This document shows, piece by piece, positions 1 through 7,323 of a stretch of DNA of 64,000 bases (positions are counted from its first letter, which is position 1; each line of letters starts with the position of its first letter). Location: positions 372,001 to 436,000 of the forward strand of contig JACKHM010000005.1 of the NCBI GenBank assembly GCA_020638995.1. Reading direction: 5' to 3'. The notes beneath the pieces are model-generated. The model was given only the letters and a program-made list of their open reading frames with translations. It made no database searches and was not told where the DNA came from. Origin of the DNA: Planctomycetaceae bacterium. GTDB taxonomy: Bacteria; Planctomycetota; Planctomycetia; Pirellulales; Pirellulaceae. Made by a program: the position numbers and the translations under genes.

Positions 1-470
1 CTCCGGAAGGGTTCCATGCGATCAACGATTCTATCTCGAAGCGTTATCGCTACCTGCTATACGACAATCCAATTCGCGATGTCTTCGCGCGGCACTATGT
101 TTGGCAGTTGTGGCAACCGCTTAACGTCGAAGCAATGCATGTGGCCGCTCAAGCGTTGCTCGGCGAACATGACTTCAAGAGCTATGAGACGTCCGGATCG
201 CCGCGTGTAACTACTGTACGAACCATTCATGACATCAGCGTCGAACGGCGAGTGACGGATCTTGGCGAGCGGATCGTGGTCGAAGTGGAGGCCAACGGTT
301 TCCTGTATAACATGGTGCGGAACATCGTCGGGACGTTGGTCGAAGTCGGCAAGGGAAATCGCAATTCTGATTGGCCTGGCGACGTCTTGACTCAAATGGA
401 CCGCCGCGCGGCCGGCGCGACTGCACCGCCACAAGGTCTCTATTTAGTCCACGTCACGTTCAAAGAGTGA
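1..470 (+). CDS. truA: tRNA pseudouridine(38-40) synthase TruA, C-terminal part
   Basis: The frame is open from base 3 and already inside the protein, so the 5' end lies outside the window. TruA converts uridines 38-40 of the tRNA anticodon arm to pseudouridine. The visible part carries the family block around KRYRYLLY, the segment ALLGEHDFKSYETSG, and the C-terminal core motif NGFLYNMVRNIVGTLVEVG, all in the usual order for TruA. The gene ends only 6 bases before the glycosyltransferase start, so the two are probably co-transcribed. The catalytic Asp should lie upstream of the window and cannot be checked here. Confidence 0.93.
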   Translation, partial: PEGFHAINDSISKRYRYLLYDNPIRDVFARHYVWQLWQPLNVEAMHVAAQALLGEHDFKSYETSGSPRVTTVRTIHDISVERRVTDLGERIVVEVEANGFLYNMVRNIVGTLVEVGKGNRNSDWPGDVLTQMDRRAAGATAPPQGLYLVHVTFKE

Positions 471-476
471 TTACCA

Positions 477-1646
477 ATGCGTATCGCACATGTTATCACT
501 CGCATGATCGTGGGCGGCGCTCAAGAGAACACATTGTTCACCTGCGACGATCTGGTACGAGAGCATGGCGATGATGTGTTATTAATCACGGGCCCAGCGC
601 TGGGCCCGGAAGGAGATCTGTTGACGCAGGGCAGGGGGGGACAAGTGCCTGTCGCATATGTTCCTTCGCTGCGGCGTGCCATTCATCCGTGGCAAGATCT
701 CCGCAGTTACTATGCGATAAAGAACCTCTTGCGAAACTTCAAGCCGGATGTCGTCCACACACACAGCGCGAAAGGTGGAATGCTCGGTCGACTAGCAGCC
801 CACGCGTTGAACGTCCCGGCAATCGTTCACACGGTGCATGGAGCGCCGTTCCATCCGTATCAAAACGGCTTGTCACGCGAACTGTTTCGGCAATGTGAAA
901 AGTATGCCGCACGGTGCTGCCATCGACTAATCAGTGTTGCAGACGCGATGACTGATTTGATGGTTGATGCTCAAGTGGCAGGCTATGAATCTTTCACCAC
1001 GATCTACAGCGGAATGGATGTCGAACCTTTCCTGCACGCAAATGAACACCGTGATCGAGTGCGAGCGGAACTGGGCTTCAAGCCTGAACACATCGTTGTG
1101 GGGAAGATTGCCAGGCTGTTTCATTTGAAGGGACATGAGTACGTGCTGGCCGCCGCCGCACAGGCCGTAAAGACATTCCCAAACCTGCGACTTCTGTTCA
1201 TTGGCGACGGAATCTTGCGTACGTGGATCGACAACTACATTGAAGAAGTAGGCTTGGAGGAACATGTCGTCTTCACGGGGCTCGTTCCGCCATCCCAGAT
1301 CCCTGAACTGGTCGGAGCGATGGACGTGCTTGTTCACGCAAGTCTGCGAGAAGGGTTGGCAAGGGCGTTGCCTCAAGCACTAATCGCGGGCAAGCCGGTA
1401 ATTAGCTACGACATCGACGGCGCCCGTGAAGTGGTGATCCCCGATGAAACGGGATTTCTGCTGGAGCCGAAATCAATCGAGCCGATGTCTGTCGCGATGG
1501 TTCAGTTGGCGAACGACGGCCAGCTTCGCGAGCGACTCGGCAGTGAAGGGCAGCGGCGTTTCGCCAAGCAGTTTCGACACCAGTACATGACGAACGAGAT
1601 CCGTCGCGTCTACGAAGAGATTCTCGCCGAGCGGAAGCGTCACTGA
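477..1646 (+). CDS. GT4-family glycosyltransferase
   Basis: A 389-residue GT-B fold glycosyltransferase of the GT4 type, which transfers a sugar from a nucleotide-sugar donor to a cell-envelope or glycan acceptor. The N-terminal half opens with MRIAHVITRMIVGGAQENT, the typical acceptor-domain start with a Gly-Gly-Ala-Gln loop. The C-terminal half has the donor-binding blocks GKIARLFHLKGHEYVL, VVFTGLV, and the EX7E-type segment around ASLREGLARALPQALIAGKPV, followed by DGAREVV. Substrate and acceptor cannot be inferred. There is no signal peptide, so it is cytoplasmic or peripheral. It follows truA by 6 bases. Confidence 0.9.
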   Translation: MRIAHVITRMIVGGAQENTLFTCDDLVREHGDDVLLITGPALGPEGDLLTQGRGGQVPVAYVPSLRRAIHPWQDLRSYYAIKNLLRNFKPDVVHTHSAKGGMLGRLAAHALNVPAIVHTVHGAPFHPYQNGLSRELFRQCEKYAARCCHRLISVADAMTDLMVDAQVAGYESFTTIYSGMDVEPFLHANEHRDRVRAELGFKPEHIVVGKIARLFHLKGHEYVLAAAAQAVKTFPNLRLLFIGDGILRTWIDNYIEEVGLEEHVVFTGLVPPSQIPELVGAMDVLVHASLREGLARALPQALIAGKPVISYDIDGAREVVIPDETGFLLEPKSIEPMSVAMVQLANDGQLRERLGSEGQRRFAKQFRHQYMTNEIRRVYEEILAERKRH

Positions 1647-1850
1647 GTCTGCAAAACCACTGAGCGGCCAAATCCCAGCGAGTGACACTTTGGAGAGCCT
1701 AGTTTTGCGAAAACAGGTGCAAAGGGTGTCGCGAGCGAGATACTACACGACTGTGTTCGCCGCTCTTTCGCTGGATTTGCACTTCATCTAAACTGTTGGG
1801 GTTGTTCACGTTGGATAGCTCTTACCGTTGATTCTCCTGACGGATGCATT

Positions 1851-2750
1851 GTGTCGCAACTTCCAGACTTTCTCGGCCCGTATCGACTCTTGAAGTACAT
1901 CCGTTCGGGTAATTCAAGCCAGATCTGGGAAGCCGTTCGAGACAAGTCAGACCGCTTCATCTTAAAGATCCTGCGGTCTGATAACTGGGGAAACAAAGAG
2001 GAAATCGCGCTTCTCAAGCACGAATTTGAAGTCGGACACGCACTCACGCACCCCAGTATCATCCGGATTCATGAGTTCAATTTAGAAGGTCCAATAGCTT
2101 ACCTCGTACTAGATGTATTCAGCAGCCTGAACGTGAAGCAGGCGATGCGCGAGAGCCATGCCAAGATCTTGGTTCACTTCTCAAAGATCGCCGAGCAAAT
2201 GACGCTTGCACTGGGACATATGCATGAAAAAGGATGGGTGCATTGTGACGTGAAGCCAGATAACTTTCTCCTGAATGAGAAGGGCATTATCAAGCTGATT
2301 GACTTCACGATTTCGCGGAAGGCGGCCACAGGCATGATCTCGCGAATGTTTGGGAAGCAAAAAGTAATCCAAGGCACACGCAGCTACATGTCGCCCGAAC
2401 AGATTCGCGGTCAAGCACTTGATGGGAGAGCCGATATTTATTCGCTGGGCTGCGTGCTCTTTGAACTACTCGGTGGGAAGCCGCCGTTCTTTGGCGATAG
2501 CCCCAACGATCTGTTGCAAAAGCATTTGACTGCCAGCATCCCGTCTGTGGTCGTACAAAACGACAACGTGATGCCCGAACTGGCGGCGTTGCTCCGAAAA
2601 ATGATGTCAAAGAAACCAGAAGACCGGCCTGGTTCGATGGCTGAAGTGATGAAAGAACTTCGCGCTCAAAAACCTTTCAAGCTGGCACCAAAATTACCAG
2701 CTTCGTCCGTCGAAGCGACCGACAACGATTCCGATAAGTCCGACAGTTAA
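1851..2750 (+). CDS. Serine/threonine protein kinase (short, catalytic domain only)
   Basis: A 299-residue protein kinase made of little more than a catalytic domain. The VAIK-type lysine is in FILKIL, the catalytic loop is HCDVKPDNFLLN (HCD in place of HRD), the magnesium loop reads DFT instead of DFG, and the activation segment ends in SYMSPEQ. The glycine loop (GNSSQIWEA) is poor in glycine. The key Lys, Asp, Asn and Asp are present, so activity is possible, but the HCD and DFT substitutions are unusual. The start is a GTG; the nearby ATG at 1844 is out of frame. No membrane segment or sensor domain is visible. It lies 30 bases upstream of accA. Confidence 0.87.
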   Translation: MSQLPDFLGPYRLLKYIRSGNSSQIWEAVRDKSDRFILKILRSDNWGNKEEIALLKHEFEVGHALTHPSIIRIHEFNLEGPIAYLVLDVFSSLNVKQAMRESHAKILVHFSKIAEQMTLALGHMHEKGWVHCDVKPDNFLLNEKGIIKLIDFTISRKAATGMISRMFGKQKVIQGTRSYMSPEQIRGQALDGRADIYSLGCVLFELLGGKPPFFGDSPNDLLQKHLTASIPSVVVQNDNVMPELAALLRKMMSKKPEDRPGSMAEVMKELRAQKPFKLAPKLPASSVEATDNDSDKSDS

Positions 2751-2780
2751 CTTTAGCAATTAGAAAGCGATGACTGACCG

Positions 2781-3755
2781 ATGGAAGCTCCTGGTCCTGG
2801 CTTTGAGTTTGAAGAACCAATTTACGAACTGGAATGTCGGCTGCGAGATTATGAGGAGCAAGCGGAAAGGACTTCCGAAATCGAAGACGCTATCCGCAAG
2901 ACACGACGTGAAATAGCTGACCTGACTGCGCGGATCTACGCCGACCTGACGCCTTGGCAAACGGTTCAAGTCGCACGACACAAGAATCGCCCGCATACCA
3001 TGGATTACGTTTCGCTCGCCTTTGACGAGTTTGTCGAGTTGCACGGCGACAAGCATTTTGGCGACGATCAGGCCATTCGGACCGGCTTTGCAAAACTAGA
3101 TCAGCACAAGGTTATGGTGGTCGGCCACGAGAAGGGTCGTACCTACAAGGAAAAGAGTGCGTGTTACTTCGGTTGCGCTCACCCCGAGGGATATCGAAAG
3201 GCGATGGCCAAGATGCGGATGGCCGCGAAGTTTGGGCTGCCGATCATTTGCATGATCGATACGCCAGGAGCGTACCCTGGAATCGGCGCGGAAGAACGCG
3301 GTCAGGCTCAAGTCATCGCCGAAAGCATGTTCGAGATGTCACGGCTCAAGACTCCGATCATTTGCATCGTCATTGGCGAGGGTGGCAGCGGCGGCGCTTT
3401 GGGGATCGGGGTTGGCGACCGAGTTGCAATCCTCCAACACTCGTACTATTCAGTCATCAGCCCGGAAGGCTGTGCTGGCATCATCTGGAAGAGCCATGAA
3501 TTCGCCTCGAAGGCGGCCGATGCGTTGCGGTTCACATCATCGCATCTCAAGCAGTTTGGAATCGTCGATGACGTGATCCCCGAACCACTAGGCGGCGCTC
3601 ACCGAGACCCGCATCGCATGGCATCATCCTTGAAGATGTATCTGATGAAAACGCTGCATGAACTGCGAACAATTCCGACCGACGATTTGCTTCAGCAGCG
3701 CTACGACAAGTTTCGATGTATGGGCGTATTTCTCGAAGACGTAGCTACTGCGTAG
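2781..3755 (+). CDS. accA: Acetyl-CoA carboxylase carboxyltransferase subunit alpha
   Basis: A 324-residue AccA, of normal family length. With AccD it forms the carboxyltransferase that moves CO2 from biotin carrier protein to acetyl-CoA, the first committed step of fatty acid synthesis. The N-terminal helix region is followed by the crotonase-like core with MIDTPGAYPGIGAEERGQ, the glycine-rich oxyanion loop IGEGGSGGALGIGVGD, and SVISPEGCAGIIWKS. accD is not in the window. The gene faces cvpA across the inserted element at 3865-7207, so the ancestral arrangement was a convergent pair with a dif-like site between them. Confidence 0.96.
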   Translation: MEAPGPGFEFEEPIYELECRLRDYEEQAERTSEIEDAIRKTRREIADLTARIYADLTPWQTVQVARHKNRPHTMDYVSLAFDEFVELHGDKHFGDDQAIRTGFAKLDQHKVMVVGHEKGRTYKEKSACYFGCAHPEGYRKAMAKMRMAAKFGLPIICMIDTPGAYPGIGAEERGQAQVIAESMFEMSRLKTPIICIVIGEGGSGGALGIGVGDRVAILQHSYYSVISPEGCAGIIWKSHEFASKAADALRFTSSHLKQFGIVDDVIPEPLGGAHRDPHRMASSLKMYLMKTLHELRTIPTDDLLQQRYDKFRCMGVFLEDVATA

Positions 3756-3836
3756 ACGCCCAACGGGATCGCAAACACAGCGCAGGGACACCCAGAACCA
3801 ACAAAAGATCAGCCTCTCTACATAAGAAACATTGAG

Positions 3837-3864
3837 ACCGCCCCCCAACGTCCGATAATGTTTC
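3837..3864 (+). repeat. Left 28-bp direct repeat of the Xer-type insertion (attL side)
   Basis: This 28-bp sequence is repeated exactly at 7180-7207. It contains an XerC-like arm, ACGTCCGATAA (3848-3858), and the 6-bp centre TGTTTC (3859-3864). The identity stops at the last centre base. The next 11 bases, AGGGGACCGGC, do not resemble an XerD arm. Xer recombination between a chromosomal dif and an element site with a degenerate XerD arm would leave exactly this pattern. Confidence 0.85.
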
Positions 3865-3916
3865 AGGGGACCGGCGAGAGAGCGTTGAAGGGCAGGGAAG
3901 CAACGTCATCGTTCCG

Positions 3917-5326
3917 ATGACAAATCTGTACACTAGTAGCGATGCTGTCGCGGATGGCGTCGTTGTCAGTTTGGAGGCGTCCACGGTCGACGGGATCGCG
4001 AGGCTCGAGCGAGCCGCGTCGCCGCTCGATTCCTCCGAAAATGAGTCCGACGAGATTTCCGAAAAAAGTCTCGGAAGAGGGGATGCGATAGCATCCAGCA
4101 GGCTGTTGGAGGTGCCTGCGGACGTCGGGGAAGGCTCGGCCCCCAACACTTATAACATGGGGGCCTCAATTCGTCAGGATTCCCTTGAAGGTGGAGGAAT
4201 CGACACTTTTGAAGTGAGCGTTTTTGGTACCTGGAACGAAAGCTTATGGCCTCGGTTCGTCGAGGAATGGGACCGTGCAAGGCAGCAAGCGGAAGAGTTG
4301 AGCGGGGACGGAGTGCCGTGCTTAACGCGTGATGGTACGGCGTACCTGATGCATCCAGCGGGCCAGCGTCACGGGGTGTACTGTCGGTGGGTAATCGAGT
4401 TTGAGGGCTGGACGGTAGCGATTGTTAACCGGCAAGCTGAAAGCGAACATTCCCTGTCCGTGTTTCTTAAGATCGGCTCCGTCGCCCTGATGCGGGACGG
4501 CGCCTGGTACTCGTGGGTTCGAGTCCGTGGTTTCCTCGAATCCTTGGGTTTCAGAATCTCTAAAGCGGTCCCCGGTCGCGTAGACGTGTGTGCGGATATT
4601 GCAGGCGTGTCCGTGGTGGAGTTCAGCGAAGCGTTCTGGGCAGGACGTGTGATCAAGCGAGCCAAGAATTACGGCGTGCATGGCAAGGGAACGCCTGGGC
4701 CGAAAACGTCAACCGGGTTCACGAGTGGAAAAGGGATTCAAATCCGCGTTTACGACAAGCTGTACGAAACCAAAGATGATCCAGTGAAGCAAGCCGTCCT
4801 GATCGAGAAGCGGTGGGGTGGCGTCCCAGAATGTGCGACACGTGTCGAGTTTCAACTACGTCGCGATGCGTTGCGAGATGAATGGGACATCAACACTGTA
4901 GAGGATCTGTTCGCGAAGTTGCCGATCATCACGGCCTGGCTAACGGAAGAGTGGTTCCGCCTGGTTGAAGAGTTTGATCGGGAGAACCGCAATCACGAGC
5001 GTGCGGAAGTCCTCGGATGTTGGAAGCGCGTACAGGAAGCGTTTCGAGCGTGGACCGGGCGGAAGGAAGGAACGAAACCCAAGCGTGTTACTCGACCGCC
5101 GGACTTCTCGCAGCTTCGCAAACAGTTGCTGGGTGTAGCGTCGACGATCGCCGCCGGCATGGGGAAGCGGTTCGAGGAAGGCGGGGAGATGCTCCAGTGG
5201 CTTTACGAAGCCGTCGAAGATGGGGCTGATGATGCGTTCGGGAGGTATGTGATTAAACGAACGGCAATGGTGTGTAGCGGCAAGTTGAAGGGTGGAGGCG
5301 AGTCGCGATTAAGGCCAGCGGCGTGA
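3917..5326 (+). CDS. Replication initiation protein, Rep_trans type (RstA-like)
   Basis: A 469-residue protein resembling the Rep_trans (replication initiation factor) family, which nicks a double-strand origin and starts rolling-circle replication in Gram-positive plasmids and in filamentous phages such as CTX (RstA). Supporting blocks in order are GIDTFEVSVFGTW near residue 94, RVDVCADIAGV, then GFTSGKGIQIRVYDKLYE with the conserved Arg-Tyr-Asp-Lys pattern, and CATRVEFQLRRDALRD. The first 80 or so residues are low in recognisable structure; an internal Met at 4157 just before the conserved domain is an alternative start. The active-site Tyr was not assigned. It is the first gene of the inserted element. 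Confidence 0.8.
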   Translation: MTNLYTSSDAVADGVVVSLEASTVDGIARLERAASPLDSSENESDEISEKSLGRGDAIASSRLLEVPADVGEGSAPNTYNMGASIRQDSLEGGGIDTFEVSVFGTWNESLWPRFVEEWDRARQQAEELSGDGVPCLTRDGTAYLMHPAGQRHGVYCRWVIEFEGWTVAIVNRQAESEHSLSVFLKIGSVALMRDGAWYSWVRVRGFLESLGFRISKAVPGRVDVCADIAGVSVVEFSEAFWAGRVIKRAKNYGVHGKGTPGPKTSTGFTSGKGIQIRVYDKLYETKDDPVKQAVLIEKRWGGVPECATRVEFQLRRDALRDEWDINTVEDLFAKLPIITAWLTEEWFRLVEEFDRENRNHERAEVLGCWKRVQEAFRAWTGRKEGTKPKRVTRPPDFSQLRKQLLGVASTIAAGMGKRFEEGGEMLQWLYEAVEDGADDAFGRYVIKRTAMVCSGKLKGGGESRLRPAA

Positions 5327-5371
5327 GTGTTATAGCGAAGTGCGATCAGAGCGATATCGGAGTGCAAAGCG

Positions 5372-5560
5372 ATGGGAAAACGCAGGACAATCGAGGAGCC
5401 AGAGCTGCGAGCGGTGTACGTCCGAATGGAGCCGGAACTCGTGTTGTGGTTGGATCGGGAAGCAAAGCGGCAACGGCGTTCGAGGGCGTACGTCATCAGC
5501 CAAAGCGTGCGTGTCCTTCGGAGCGTCCTGTCTGAGTTCGAGCAAGAACGGCGAGTGTGA
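5372..5560 (+). CDS. Small ribbon-helix-helix-type DNA-binding protein
   Basis: A 62-residue basic protein. The segment VYVRMEPELVLWLDREAKR followed by RSRAYVISQSVRVL fits the beta-strand, helix, helix pattern of CopG/Arc-type ribbon-helix-helix repressors. Such proteins commonly control copy number or rep transcription on small replicons, and that role is inferred here from its position 46 bases after the Rep gene. Its stop overlaps the start of the next gene (TGATG), indicating translational coupling. No operator was identified. Confidence 0.6.
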   Translation: MGKRRTIEEPELRAVYVRMEPELVLWLDREAKRQRRSRAYVISQSVRVLRSVLSEFEQERRV

Positions 5561-5859
5561 TGGCCGCGAAGAATGATGTACCGGAGTTAGAAGTGATCAA
5601 CGTCGTGATCGGTGACGACGTGATGTGCAAGCGACCGGATCAAGGTATCTGGATGTGGCAATCGCGTATCTACGTGCCGTGTCCGCTTGCGTTGAAAAAC
5701 GTGTTTATCCGGTTCGCACGTGCGAATCACATGAGTCAAGCGGAGTTGGGTTTAGTGATCCTTCAGGATGCAATGAACGCAGCGGAAGCGACGCAGGACG
5801 TGGTTAACGAGTATCGCCGCAACGGGAAAGGATACGACCGAAACGGCGTTAAAAGGTAG
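5560..5859 (+). CDS. Hypothetical protein of the inserted element
   Basis: A 99-residue protein that I do not recognise. The ATG at 5560 overlaps the previous stop codon by one base, and a GTG sits immediately before it. The first half is acidic and hydrophobic. The second half (VFIRFARANHMSQAELGLVIL) could be a helix-turn-helix-like or ribbon-helix-helix-like region, which would suit a replicon accessory protein. No signal peptide or membrane segment is present, so a coat protein is unlikely. Its function is unknown. Confidence 0.55.
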   Translation: MAAKNDVPELEVINVVIGDDVMCKRPDQGIWMWQSRIYVPCPLALKNVFIRFARANHMSQAELGLVILQDAMNAAEATQDVVNEYRRNGKGYDRNGVKR

Positions 5860-5936
5860 GTGTCAGGAGTCGAGTTCGAGGGAGAGCGTGCGTTAGATGC
5901 GATTCTCGAAGGCCGGTTTTAACGAAAGGAGTCGAG

Positions 5937-6173
5937 ATGGCGACAACCGTGGAAAAGTTGGGTTGCGTGTGCGGATTCGAGTGTGAGACCGCAAAGGAGT
6001 TGTATCACCATCGCAAGCGAGTTCATGGCGAGGATGGGAGCGTGGCGTACGCGTATGCAGGCCGAGCGATCCAAACGCAACGACGGTTGCAACGCCAAGG
6101 AGCGGGTGTCGAATCTGAGGTTGATACGGAAGTCGAGCAACGATTGAAGCGGCATCGGAAGAAGGCAGCCTGA
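5937..6173 (+). CDS. Small C2H2-like zinc-finger protein
   Basis: A 78-residue basic protein with a clear AAAGGAG ribosome-binding site 6-7 bases before the ATG. Residues 10-30 read CVCGFECETAKELYHHRKRVH. Spacing from the second Cys to the pair of His matches a classical C2H2 finger (12 residues, then 4), but the first two Cys are one residue closer than usual. The tail is rich in Arg, Gln and Lys, as expected of a nucleic-acid-binding protein. Such fingers are uncommon in bacterial replicons. Function is inferred only from motif and location in the element. Confidence 0.55.
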   Translation: MATTVEKLGCVCGFECETAKELYHHRKRVHGEDGSVAYAYAGRAIQTQRRLQRQGAGVESEVDTEVEQRLKRHRKKAA

Positions 6174-6623
6174 CGTGAACAAAAGGTGTGTGTAGTGCCT
6201 TCGTCGGATCATCGTCGCTTCATCAGATCAGGCCGCGTTGGACGTGTTTGGCACCGGGTAGTGACGACCAACAAACGAGCCAGGATTCTGAACGGCAGTT
6301 ATTGGTACGGGTGCTAACGAAGCTCACAAAACCGTGATCAATGCTGCCTGGGAATCCTGGGCGTTTGTTTGGGAGGAGCGTCGAGCGGCCCTGATGCAGC
6401 GGCGATGATTTGACGAAAGGCACGGTGCCTTTGTTGGGGATTCCGAGCGAACCAGGACAAGTTAGTTGTCAGGGTGCTGGATACTAAGTGCCGCTCTTCG
6501 GAGCCATCGTCGGTCGCCTCGCCCATGCCTGGGCGGGCGACGATGGCGTAGAAGATAAGGCACGGTGCCGCTCTTTGGTGAATCGGAGAGAGCTTTGAAA
6601 CAAGACTCATTGGAGGGCCGAGC
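6174..6623 (+). other. Hairpin-rich non-coding region of the element (candidate replication origin)
   Basis: No convincing gene was found in this stretch; a 40-codon GTG-started frame at 6195-6317 is too weak to call. It holds a near-perfect hairpin with arms AAAGGCAC and GTGCCTTT (6416-6432). A second copy of its core, GGCACGGTGCC, lies at 6559-6569. Between them is a long hairpin at 6504-6545 with outer arms CCATCGTCG and CGACGATGG and a GC-rich inner stem. Small rolling-circle replicons and filamentous phages keep single-strand origins and packaging hairpins in such regions; the origin role is inferred. Confidence 0.45.
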
Positions 6624-6857
6624 ATGAAACGTATCGAAGCACAAATCGGCGATGAGAAGGCGGACCGTTTGTCTGCCTGGGCGAAAGATGCCGGGTTCAC
6701 GCGAGCCGAGGTAATTGTTGCGTTGGTCACTGGGCTTCTGGAAGGACAGATATCTCTTGGAACTCGAGCCGTGATGATTGAGCAAAAGCAGCTCGCGGTA
6801 CAGTTGCCAGCACAGAAAGCGAGGCAAGGTAAATCGAGGTCAAGGCAGCGAACTTGA
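6624..6857 (+). CDS. Small putative DNA-binding protein (RHH-like)
   Basis: A 77-residue protein with a GGAGG ribosome-binding site about 10 bases upstream of the ATG. The first half (KRIEAQIGDEKADRLSAWAKDAGFTRAEVIVALVTG) has a strand-helix-helix look similar to ribbon-helix-helix regulators. The C-terminus (KARQGKSRSRQRT) is strongly basic. It is the last gene of the inserted element, placed after the hairpin region. A role in replicon control or DNA binding is likely but not shown; I found no close family by eye. Confidence 0.5.
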   Translation: MKRIEAQIGDEKADRLSAWAKDAGFTRAEVIVALVTGLLEGQISLGTRAVMIEQKQLAVQLPAQKARQGKSRSRQRT

Positions 6858-7190
6858 AAGATTGATCTTGACCACAGGCTCTCTAGAGCCGATAGACGGA
6901 AACAAGCCGTCAAAGAACGTCGGGTTGATCGCCAGGATGTGCTGGCCAGCGATAAGGTCGACCAACGATCGCCATTGATAAAGGCCGCCCCGGAGTTGGT
7001 CCTCCGGGAACAGGCCAGCGGGCATTTAGACCTGGTAAGTCTCAATGCCTCAATCCACGGAAGGATGAGTTCCATGAATCGATCAGATGATCGGCAGGAC
7101 GTCTCTAAACGTCCAGCCCAAAGCAGCGAAGCAACGGCATCAGAAAGCCCCAGATTGAGCCTGTACAGCGATGGCTCTAACCGCCCCCCA
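6858..7190 (+). other. Non-coding right end of the element
   Basis: No supported gene. An open frame from 6939 crosses the attachment site into the flanking chromosome and is discarded. The stretch contains a 14-bp palindrome GGCTCTCTAGAGCC (6877-6890), a short hairpin with arms GACGG and CCGTC just after it, and a further hairpin around CCGGAG and CTCCGG near 6995. It may contribute to folding of the element's attachment region or to termination; this is inference. Confidence 0.4.
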
Positions 7191-7218
7191 ACGTCCGATA
7201 ATGTTTCTTATGTTCGGT
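7191..7218 (+). other. Intact dif-like XerC/XerD site at the right edge of the element
   Basis: An 11-6-11 layout: XerC-like arm ACGTCCGATAA (7191-7201), centre TGTTTC (7202-7207), XerD-like arm TTATGTTCGGT (7208-7218). The inner palindrome ATAA-N6-TTAT and the TTATGTT start of the right arm match known dif sites such as that of E. coli, from which I recall an XerD arm beginning TTATGTT. The same XerC arm plus centre recurs at 3848-3864. If chromosomal, this is the site where XerCD resolves chromosome dimers, placing the window near the terminus. Confidence 0.72.
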
Positions 7219-7323
7219 TGGGGTGTCATTTTTACCAGGGTTTGACGACTCCGACTGAATCGCTGTTTCGTTGCCCTGGCTCGGGGGCACTCGGCAATTA
7301 TTCGGCCCTGCGGTCGCCGAGTG

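Larger units (their letters stand above)
3865..7207 (+). mobile_element. Xer/dif-integrated Rep-encoding element (3,343 bp)
   Basis: The segment between the 28-bp direct repeats carries a Rep_trans-type initiator, small DNA-binding proteins and a hairpin-rich non-coding stretch. All recognisable genes lie on the + strand, and none is related to the flanking housekeeping genes accA and cvpA. It has no recombinase of its own, which fits elements that use host XerC/XerD (established for CTX-type phages, the TLC satellite and related elements). No coat, Zot-like or packaging gene was recognised, so it may be a satellite or an integrated rolling-circle plasmid rather than a complete phage. The element identity is inferred; the repeats and genes are seen directly. 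Confidence 0.8.
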
